DNA of 64,000 nt, from positions 223,777 to 287,776 of the forward strand of contig JAOASL010000003.1 of assembly GCA_030158675.1 (NCBI GenBank), written 5' to 3'. Below the pieces are notes generated by a model, which saw nothing but the letters and a program-made list of their open reading frames with translations, was not told the origin of the DNA and searched no databases. Of this stretch, positions 58,184 through 64,000 are shown one piece after another (within the stretch, counting starts at the first letter, position 1; each line of letters starts with the position of its first letter). Source of the DNA: Burkholderiaceae bacterium. GTDB taxonomy: Bacteria; Pseudomonadota; Gammaproteobacteria; Burkholderiales; Burkholderiaceae_D. A program made the position numbers and the translations under genes.

Positions 58184-59689
58184 TCAGGGTCTATCGCTCG
58201 GCAAGTCGGACAAGCGAACTTTGCCATTCTCGTCGCGATTCAGTGATGCATATATTTCCACTTTTGCCGGAACCTTATAGGCTGACAGAGATTTGCGGCA
58301 GAGAGAAATCACATCATCCGGCTGAAGCGAAAAATCCCTGGATTCGATGACAACCCTGATGGCACTTTGCCCCGCGCGAGTGAACGGCAGAACCGCAACA
58401 TGGCTGACATCCAGAGCCGCACTTATGACGGCCGAAATTTCCAGCGGATCCACTTTCCAGCCACCGATATTGTAAATTCCGTCGCGCCCCACAATGTACA
58501 GATCGCCAGACGTATCAAGATATCCGCGATCGCCCGGAATCACATAGCCGTCGATTATTTCTAGTTTTGGCGAAAGCTCATCCGCATAGCTTTCGGCAGC
58601 TGCCGGACTTTTGATGCCGACTCGCCCTGTAGCACTGGCATTCAATGCTTCTCCGTGGTCATCAAAAATTCGGACTGCAACTCCCGGGTAAGGGCGACCT
58701 ACCTTGCCCTCAATATAGTTGTCTGTGAGGTCAATGGTCGCGCTCAGGGTCTCCGTAGAGCCATATTGGACGCGAACAGGCATGCCGAATCTTTCGAAAA
58801 ATAGGTCGCGAACTGATTTTTTCAGGCGATCTGTCGAGCAGATAAAGTGCCGTACAGATTTGAATGCAGCGGCATCACCGGCTGACAGAAAGCATGCCCC
58901 AAGCATTTCCACCATCACGGGAGTGGCGAAAACAACGGTCGGTTGGAACGAACTTGCCATGCGCAATACCTCTGCAGGCAGGAAGCGGTCTATCGAATAG
59001 GTTGTTGCGCCTGAAGCCAGGCCTGCGAATAGTCCCAACATACCAAACGCATGGTAAATCGGTGGAATCAGCAAAAAGCGATCACTGGCTTTGATTTCAA
59101 GCGCCCGCATAAAATGCGCATAGTCTTCCAATACCTGCCGCTCGTTTCGTATGAGGAGCCGAGGCATTCCCGTCGAGCCCGAGGTAAATTGATGAATCAG
59201 ACTTAACGGGTCTTTATTTCGGGACGCGTCGTTTTGATCAATCGGCAAGCACCAGAGGCTGGTCGTTACGCCTTTGGAAAGTATCTGAATCCACTCGCTT
59301 TTTTCCGGAGCCGAAAATCCCTCAGTTGAAGCCAGAAATCTTGCGCCAGAACGATTCAAAGCGCTCAACAGTTCTGGCGCGGAAGAACGAGGATTGACAG
59401 GTAGTACGGAGGCACCCATTCGAAAGGCTGCCAACAGCCAAACCACGAAATCGATTGAGTTCGGAAAGGCTAGAGCCAGTATTGAATTTTTGCTGAAGCC
59501 TTGGTTGACTAATGTGCCTTCAGCGTTTCGTACTCTCTCATTCAGATCAGCATGGGAAAGCGGCAAATTACGCGTCACGAATGCAGGATGTTTCCCATCT
59601 TGCGTAAGCCAATAGTCCAGGATCTCTCGTGGCGCTGGAACGGCGCACGATACTGTCAGTATGTTACCTGGCGACTTTGGATTCGACAT
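58184..59689 (-). CDS. AMP-forming acyl/aryl ligase (ANL family)
   Basis: 501 residues from ATG 59689 (MSNPKSPGN), overlapping the ACP gene end by 26 bases; the frame continues to 59776 inside the ACP gene. Motifs of adenylate-forming enzymes are present: FTSGSTGMPR (about 168-177), YGSTET, GDRGYLD, GRDGIYNIGGWKVDPLEI and the C-terminal lysine in NGKVRLSDL. It would load a carboxylic acid on the adjacent ACP. The substrate cannot be told by eye. Confidence 0.87.
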   Translation of the reverse strand: MSNPKSPGNILTVSCAVPAPREILDYWLTQDGKHPAFVTRNLPLSHADLNERVRNAEGTLVNQGFSKNSILALAFPNSIDFVVWLLAAFRMGASVLPVNPRSSAPELLSALNRSGARFLASTEGFSAPEKSEWIQILSKGVTTSLWCLPIDQNDASRNKDPLSLIHQFTSGSTGMPRLLIRNERQVLEDYAHFMRALEIKASDRFLLIPPIYHAFGMLGLFAGLASGATTYSIDRFLPAEVLRMASSFQPTVVFATPVMVEMLGACFLSAGDAAAFKSVRHFICSTDRLKKSVRDLFFERFGMPVRVQYGSTETLSATIDLTDNYIEGKVGRPYPGVAVRIFDDHGEALNASATGRVGIKSPAAAESYADELSPKLEIIDGYVIPGDRGYLDTSGDLYIVGRDGIYNIGGWKVDPLEISAVISAALDVSHVAVLPFTRAGQSAIRVVIESRDFSLQPDDVISLCRKSLSAYKVPAKVEIYASLNRDENGKVRLSDLPSDRP

Positions 59690-59909
59690 AAGAAACGAGA
59701 GTGCCCAATGATTCAAATATCGATTCAAAATCATCTGAATCAATTTGTATCGAAAATTTGTTTTCCATGGCCACAATCAGATTAACCAGCGCCAGTGAAT
59801 CGAATGAGCCTGAAGAAAAAAGCGGACCGCCGTTTATCACGGCTCCCAGCTCACTTTCCTGAACCAGAATTCCGGACAAAATTTCTATGCAATATTCTCG
59901 AATTTTCAT
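59664..59909 (-). CDS. acyl carrier protein
   Basis: An 81-residue ACP with the phosphopantetheine serine in GSFDSLALVNL (S38) and an acidic helix (VAMENKFSIQIDSDDFESI). It is first in the four-gene operon (ACP, AMP-ligase, acyltransferase, methyltransferase) on the minus strand. Overlap with the AMP-ligase start indicates coupled translation and a dedicated ACP rather than the fatty-acid AcpP. Confidence 0.88.
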   Translation of the reverse strand: MKIREYCIEILSGILVQESELGAVINGGPLFSSGSFDSLALVNLIVAMENKFSIQIDSDDFESIFESLGTLVSYVESKVAR

Positions 59910-60325
59910 TTTTAAATAACAGATCAGATCTCAGTGTTGTGAGAAACCATAAAAACTGTCTCCGTTGAACTTAAGCTAATGCTTGGCGTTGACATCCCCA
60001 TGCGGAAAGGGCTTGCCTTCATTCATCGCCGGCCGTGGCCGCATTCTCATCGCCAAGCAGAATTTTAATTCAATGGACAGATCTCAGTTTCGTAAATCGA
60101 TCAAACTTGAAACGTGGAATATGATTTTTTCTGCCTGACAAATCCGCGGCAAGCATGTTGCGTACGATTTCGGTTTGAAATTCGATCTGCACTATGTGCA
60201 GGTATAAGGCGGTGTATTTCTATGGCGAGCAGGCATTTTGTCCCGTCGGCGGAAAGTAGCCGCATTGCTGCTATTTCGTTTGCACGAAAAGCAGTGAAGA
60301 ACCTATTCTGGCTTCGGAAATGAAC
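59910..60325. other. 416-base gap between the ACP operon and the tRNA-Lys terminator
   Basis: No supported gene. A 69-codon frame at 60114-60323 has no recognisable sequence or Shine-Dalgarno. It contains the ACP operon promoter region (not resolved) and an 11-base direct repeat CAGATCTCAGT at 59925-59935 and 60078-60088. Confidence 0.45.
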
Positions 60326-60357
60326 AAGGGGTTGAATGATTTCTCATTCAACCCCTT
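60326..60357 (-). terminator. terminator after tRNA-Lys
   Basis: A perfect 14-base stem AAGGGGTTGAATGA / TCATTCAACCCCTT with a 4-base loop, 8 bases from the tRNA 3' end, followed on the minus strand by TTGTTCATTT. Confidence 0.85.
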
Positions 60358-60365
60358 GATTTTTC

Positions 60366-60441
60366 TGGTAGGCCGTGCGGGACTCGAACCTGCGACCAAC
60401 GGATTAAAAGTCCGCTGCTCTACCAACTGAGCTAACGACCC
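60366..60441 (-). tRNA. tRNA-Lys (TTT anticodon)
   Basis: The reverse complement begins GGGTCGTTAGCTC, has the D-loop AGTTGGTAGA, anticodon loop CTTTTAA (TTT) and T-arm GGTTCGAGTCC, and ends with encoded ACCA. All four stems pair (acceptor with two G-U wobbles). Its 3' end points to the low-GC region at 52.9-59.9 kb. Confidence 0.97.
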
Positions 60442-60555
60442 GAAAGACCAAAATTATACGCAATCCGAATTGGCTTTGTCAAACATCTGCAGAAACTTTT
60501 TCTTCAAGCCTGCCACATTCGTTTGTTGATGCACGGTGATATTTCACATTCTCTG

Positions 60556-61383
60556 TCAGCGCATCTCGGGCAGGCGCTCGCGGGCAGAGGCCGCAGCAGG
60601 AGAGTTCGGAAATTTCTTGATCAGGCTGCCAAGCGTGTCACGCGCGGCCGATTTGTCGTTCATGTCGTACTGACAGTTGGCGAGGTTTAGCATCGCATCG
60701 GGTACGCGTGCATTGCCCGTGTAACGCGAGATCACTGTCTGGAATGCGGGAATCGCCCGTGCGCAATCCAGCATCGCGAAATAGCTGCTGCCGAGCCAGA
60801 AATGCGCCAGAGGCGTTTGGCTGGAGTCTGGATAGCGCTGCAGGAAAGTCGACAACGATTCTGCTGCTGCGTTGAAGTCACCGGAGCGAAATTGCGCGAG
60901 TGCGGCGTCCATTGCCCTTTGCTCCGTTGCTTTTTGTTCTGCCACGGCACGCTGCTCGGCCGCTTTCTGGTCGCCGGGTTTGGGTTCGGCCGCCTTGCCT
61001 TCGAGCGCCACCTGCTTCTGTTCGATTGAACGCAGGCGCTGGTCGAGATCAACGTAGAAATCCCGCTGCCGTTTTTGCGAATTGGTGATCTCGTTTGACA
61101 CGATCTCAATCTGGCCGCGCAGACCGGCAAGTTCGGAGCGCAGCTTTTCGATCTCGCCGGCCAGATCCATCACGCTCTTGGTCTCAGCTTTCGAGTCGAT
61201 GCGAGCGACCATGGGAACGATCTTCGTATCAATGCGCGCAGTGAGGTCGGCGACCTGCTTGCGCAATTCAATGATGACGCGGCGCGCCTCCGTGTCTTCG
61301 AGGATTGCATGCGCACTCATTGGTGCCCCAATGAAAAGCGCCGCCATGATGGCGGCGCTTGCAGCTTTGAAATAGGATTTCAT
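60556..61383 (-). CDS. cpoB: Tol-Pal system protein CpoB (YbgF)
   Basis: A 275-residue periplasmic protein with a signal peptide (MKSYFKAASAAIMAALFIGA), an N-terminal coiled coil (about 35-120) and C-terminal TPR repeats (LAHFWLGSSYFAMLDCARAI, VPDAMLNLANCQYDMNDKSA). A Lys/Glu/Ala-rich linker (about 125-165) joins them. CpoB coordinates outer-membrane constriction with peptidoglycan synthesis. It is last in tolA-tolB-pal-cpoB, 8 bases after pal. Confidence 0.94.
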   Translation of the reverse strand: MKSYFKAASAAIMAALFIGAPMSAHAILEDTEARRVIIELRKQVADLTARIDTKIVPMVARIDSKAETKSVMDLAGEIEKLRSELAGLRGQIEIVSNEITNSQKRQRDFYVDLDQRLRSIEQKQVALEGKAAEPKPGDQKAAEQRAVAEQKATEQRAMDAALAQFRSGDFNAAAESLSTFLQRYPDSSQTPLAHFWLGSSYFAMLDCARAIPAFQTVISRYTGNARVPDAMLNLANCQYDMNDKSAARDTLGSLIKKFPNSPAAASARERLPEMR

Positions 61384-61391
61384 CGCTCAGA

Positions 61392-62048
61392 TCAGTAGGC
61401 AATGTCTGCGCGGCGATTCTGCGTCCACGCTTCTTCGGTGCTGCCAATCGCCTTCGGCTTTTCCTTGCCGAACGATACGGCTTCCATCTGCGAGTCTTTG
61501 GCGCCTGCCAGACCCAGCGCACGTCGTACCGCCTCAGCACGCTTCTGACCTAAGGCCAGGTTATATTCGCTGCCGCCGCGTTCGTCGGTGTGGCCCTGGA
61601 TGATGACTTTGCGTCCGGGATTGTTGGCCAGGAATTTGCCGTGCGCCTCGACCACGGCCTTGAACTCGTCCCGGATCGAAAAGCTGTCGAAGTCAAAGTA
61701 CACGCTGCGATTTGCCAGAATGCTGGCCGGATTATTCAGCGGATCCTTCGCAGCTGCGACAGCGGCTGCCTCCGTCGCTGCGGCCTCCGTCGCTGCCGCT
61801 TCGCGGGCGGCGGCGGCATCCTTGGCTGCCGCATCTTTGGTCGCTGCCTCGCGAGTGGCGGCATCCTTCGCACCTGCAGCAGACTTTGCGCTGCCGGACG
61901 GAATCGCACTGGACGCTGCTCCGGCGGTGGAGGCGTTCGATTTGGCGATGCGATCCTCGACTGGCGCCTGATCGTCGAGCTTCACGGTCGAGCAAGCCGC
62001 CAGCAGCACGAGGGCTGCGATACTGGCAGCAGATTTCAGTCCACGCAT
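61392..62048 (-). CDS. pal: peptidoglycan-associated lipoprotein Pal with extended Ala-rich linker
   Basis: A 218-residue lipoprotein: signal and lipobox (LVLLAACST, C19), then an Ala/Lys/Asp/Glu linker of about 45-50 residues (about 55-103) with A-A-x-K-D-A and A-A-T-E-A repeats, and an OmpA-like peptidoglycan-binding domain (about 113-218: VYFDFDSFSIRDE, IQGHTDERGGSEYNLALGQK, NRRADI). Typical Pal proteins are about 170-175 residues, so the linker is an extension. It anchors the outer membrane to peptidoglycan and binds TolB. Confidence 0.95.
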   Translation of the reverse strand: MRGLKSAASIAALVLLAACSTVKLDDQAPVEDRIAKSNASTAGAASSAIPSGSAKSAAGAKDAATREAATKDAAAKDAAAAREAAATEAAATEAAAVAAAKDPLNNPASILANRSVYFDFDSFSIRDEFKAVVEAHGKFLANNPGRKVIIQGHTDERGGSEYNLALGQKRAEAVRRALGLAGAKDSQMEAVSFGKEKPKAIGSTEEAWTQNRRADIAY

Positions 62049-62090
62049 GGTTGGGTTCTCCCTGGTTAAATTAAATAATTGTTTCTCTAA

Positions 62091-63359
62091 TTATCTCGTG
62101 AACGGTCCCCACGCCGGCTCACGGATACTGGAAGCCTTCGAGCTTAGTATGTAGCGTGCGCTTCCGTCGACGGCAGCTACGGACAAGGTTCCCCGGCCAT
62201 CCGCATCGCTTGCATACATGATGTAACGACCGTTGGGAGCGAAACTTGGCGATTCGTCGCGCGATCCGTCGGACAAGCGGGTTTCCTGCGATGTTGCCAA
62301 ATCAAGCACATATACCTGGAACCGTCCTTCGCGCCGCGAAATATAGGTCAGCATTCTACCGTCAGGCGAGATGGCCGGGCTGATGTTGTAGTTGCCACTG
62401 AACGTCACGCGTCGCACTTCGCCGCCTTCGGCGTTCATCCGATAGATTTGCGGCCCGCCGCTTCGGTCGCTGGTGAAATAAATCGTCCGGCCATCGGGCG
62501 AAAAACAGGGTTCGGTATCGATGGCGCTGGAATTTGTCAGCCGGCGCAGGTCGGTACCGTCGGCGTTAATCATGAAAATTTGGGTAAAACCCTCGCGCGA
62601 CAAAGCAATGGCCAGGCGCAGGCCATCCGGCGACCACGCGGGGGCGGAGTTGCTACCTTTAAAATTGGCGACTGCCATCCGGTGATTGCTGGCGAGGTCT
62701 TGTACATACACTACCGGCTTTTTGTTCTCGAACGACACATAAGCGAGCCGGCTGCCGTCCGGAGACCAGACCGGCGAAATCACGGGCTCGCTGGAGCGCA
62801 GCGCGATGAACGGGTTTTCGCCGTCCGAGTCGGCTACTTCGAGCCGGTATTCCGGACCGCTGCGGCTGACATAGGTGATGCGTGTGGCGAATGCGCCGCG
62901 CAGTCCGGTGAGCTTCTCGAAAATGTCGTCGGCTATCCGGTGCGCCGCAAAGCGGATGAACTGCGGCTTGGCGGTCAGCACCAGTGCGTACACGTCAGAA
63001 CCCTTGACGGTGTCGCGCAGACGATAGCGAATTTCGATGCGACCGTCGCTGAGCTGGTGCACGCTGCCCCCTACCAGCATATCGGCACCGAGTGATTTCC
63101 ACAGCCCGTCATTGACTGCGCCGGTCTCGCGCACGGGATCGCCTTTGCCAATGATGCGGAAGAGGCCACTGCGTTCAAGATCGGCCCTAACGATCGCGCT
63201 GATCTGGTTAGCACCTGCCGGATCGTCAGCAAACTGCCCGATCGCGATCGGGAGCCGGTTGGCGCCGACACCAGAGATCTCGACGCGCAGTTGTGCGCGT
63301 GCGGGCAGAATCGTGGAGAGGCAAGCGATCGAGAGTAGCTTCAGGAAGGTTCGTTTCAT
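62091..63359 (-). CDS. tolB: Tol-Pal system beta-propeller protein TolB
   Basis: A 422-residue periplasmic protein with a signal peptide, an N-terminal alpha/beta domain (IAIGQFADDPAGANQISAIV) and six WD-like propeller blades with the repeated patterns SPVWSPDGSRLAYVSF, APAWSPDGLRLAIALS and SPAISPDGRMLTYISRR. It bridges Pal and TolA. Confidence 0.97.
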   Translation of the reverse strand: MKRTFLKLLSIACLSTILPARAQLRVEISGVGANRLPIAIGQFADDPAGANQISAIVRADLERSGLFRIIGKGDPVRETGAVNDGLWKSLGADMLVGGSVHQLSDGRIEIRYRLRDTVKGSDVYALVLTAKPQFIRFAAHRIADDIFEKLTGLRGAFATRITYVSRSGPEYRLEVADSDGENPFIALRSSEPVISPVWSPDGSRLAYVSFENKKPVVYVQDLASNHRMAVANFKGSNSAPAWSPDGLRLAIALSREGFTQIFMINADGTDLRRLTNSSAIDTEPCFSPDGRTIYFTSDRSGGPQIYRMNAEGGEVRRVTFSGNYNISPAISPDGRMLTYISRREGRFQVYVLDLATSQETRLSDGSRDESPSFAPNGRYIMYASDADGRGTLSVAAVDGSARYILSSKASSIREPAWGPFTR

Positions 63360-63380
63360 CTGCTGTCTTCGGTCGTCGGT

Positions 63381-64000
63381 TTAATTATTGTCCTTGGGAC
63401 GATGGGTCACGTTGATACTTGGCGGAACCTTGCCGGTGGCCGGATTCGCCGGGAAAGGTGCCGCGCGATCGATTGCACGCCTGACTGCCTGATCGAAAGT
63501 GGCCACACCGGATGAATGCACCATAGTGACATTTTTCACGCTCCCATCGGGAAACAATTCGATCAGATACTCAACGATCGGGTTACCAGTGACCTCATTG
63601 AGAGGCGAGAATATTGTAGCCCGTTTTATGTTCGAGGCGATCTGGCGCAAGTAGTCGGCAGACTCGCTTCGACCGGAGGTCTTTTCGGCATCGCCGCTTG
63701 TGCCGTCGCCGGCCATCGATTGCAGGCGTTTCAGGTCGCTTTCGCGACGCGCATTCATGCGCTGTTCGGCGGTGTCCTTTTGATGACGCTTGTCTTCTTC
63801 GATGCGGCGCAGGTCTTCTTCCTGTCGGCGACGCGTCTCTTCCTGCCGGCGACGCGCCTCTTCCTCGGCGAGACGCTTCTTTTCTTCTTCTTGCTTGCGC
63901 TTTTTCTCTTCGTCCTGCTTGCGTTTTTCTTCCTCGGCGAGACGTTTCTTTTCTTCTTCCTGCTTGCGCTTTTTCTCTTCGTCCTGCTTGCGTTTTTCTT
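63381..64000 (-). CDS. tolA: TolA (N-terminal part outside the window)
   Basis: The frame is open to the right edge. The visible part comprises a Lys/Glu/Arg-rich coiled-coil domain (RRRQEET, EEEKKRLAEE, KRKQDEEKKR repeats) and the C-terminal TolA/TonB-like domain (ATIFSPLNEVTGNPIVEYLI, SGVATFDQAVRRAIDRAAPF). A 69-base tandem repeat runs from 63868 past the edge. The membrane anchor lies beyond the window. It transmits the proton-motive force to the Tol-Pal complex. Confidence 0.93.
   Translation of the reverse strand, partial: EKRKQDEEKKRKQEEEKKRLAEEEKRKQDEEKKRKQEEEKKRLAEEEARRRQEETRRRQEEDLRRIEEDKRHQKDTAEQRMNARRESDLKRLQSMAGDGTSGDAEKTSGRSESADYLRQIASNIKRATIFSPLNEVTGNPIVEYLIELFPDGSVKNVTMVHSSGVATFDQAVRRAIDRAAPFPANPATGKVPPSINVTHRPKDNN
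63868..64000 (-). repeat. 69-base tandem repeat in the TolA coiled coil
   Basis: A unit of 69 bases (23 residues) starts at 63868 and repeats almost identically at 63937, cut by the window edge at 64 bases. It keeps the frame. A shorter 21-base repeat (CGGCGACGCG core) precedes it near 63820-63860. Confidence 0.85.

Noticed and set aside
56216..59909. Aryl polyene or xanthomonadin cluster
   Set aside because: ACP, AMP-ligase, acyltransferase and methyltransferase occur in such clusters, but ketosynthases, reductases, dehydratases and exporters are absent.
59925..60088. CAGATCTCAGT direct repeat as mobile-element ends
   Set aside because: The two 11-base copies lie in a non-coding gap with no transposase and no inverted ends.
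60114..60323. 69-codon frame between the ACP operon and tRNA-Lys
   Set aside because: No Shine-Dalgarno, no recognisable sequence, and Cys/Arg-rich composition typical of chance frames.

Overview
The window looks like a chromosomal segment of a GC-rich betaproteobacterium, most likely Burkholderiales and probably Oxalobacteraceae-like. The evidence is the betaproteobacterial-style cbb3 oxidase/Fnr locus, the beta-ketoadipate cluster under an IclR-type regulator, and the Tol-Pal operon. This is inferred from gene content; no database was consulted. Both ends cut a gene: hemN on the left and tolA on the right.

Region 1 (0-11 kb) is a microaerobic respiration locus: hemN, a SafE/TauE-like membrane protein, ccoI, ccoS, ccoNOQP, ccoG, ccoH(fixH), a small unknown membrane protein and a convergent fnr. 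A perfect Fnr box lies before ccoN. A second Fnr box lies near 23.3 kb, before a small 'translational machinery' protein gene. Region 2 (11-22.6 kb) is aromatic catabolism: pobA with a divergent AraC regulator, an IclR (PcaR/PobR-type) regulator, then pcaI-J-F-H-G-B-D-C, which takes 4-hydroxybenzoate through protocatechuate to succinyl-CoA and acetyl-CoA. Two GTTCG-N5-CGAAC boxes precede pcaI. Ketopantoate reductase and cupin genes follow.

Region 3 (22.8-31.3 kb) is mixed. It holds small stress-type proteins, an enolase-superfamily enzyme, nsrR and nnrS sharing a textbook NsrR operator, and a copper-handling operon (His-rich secreted protein, TolC-like lipoprotein, Tat-exported multicopper oxidase, CusF-like protein). 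Region 4 (31.3-50 kb) contains c-di-GMP signalling proteins (GGDEF-EAL, GAF-HD-GYP, a 1493-residue MHYT/PAS hybrid kinase and a REC-HD-GYP regulator) around a possible uptake locus: TonB receptor, exported formamidase-like protein, TAXI-like protein, unknown exported protein and HupE/UreJ permease. Region 5 (50-52.7 kb) encodes an Asp-rich RTX protein and a secreted alpha-carbonic anhydrase.

Region 6 (52.9-59.9 kb) is the most unusual part and looks less GC-rich than its surroundings. A cyanophycin-synthetase-like ATP-grasp protein whose Mur-ligase half is truncated and has lost its P-loop is divergent from a 50-codon peptide gene. The peptide has a lasso/RRE-type leader motif and a Gly/Lys-rich tail, and an HExxH peptide-modification protein gene follows it. 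A convergent four-gene operon (ACP, AMP-ligase, LpxL-like acyltransferase, O-methyltransferase) faces this group. I read the region as a candidate undescribed, possibly lipidated, ribosomal-peptide (RiPP) biosynthetic locus. It lies on the 3' side of a tRNA-Lys gene, the usual geometry of an integrated island, although no integrase is visible. Region 7 (60.3-64 kb) is tRNA-Lys followed by cpoB, pal, tolB and partial tolA, all on the minus strand.
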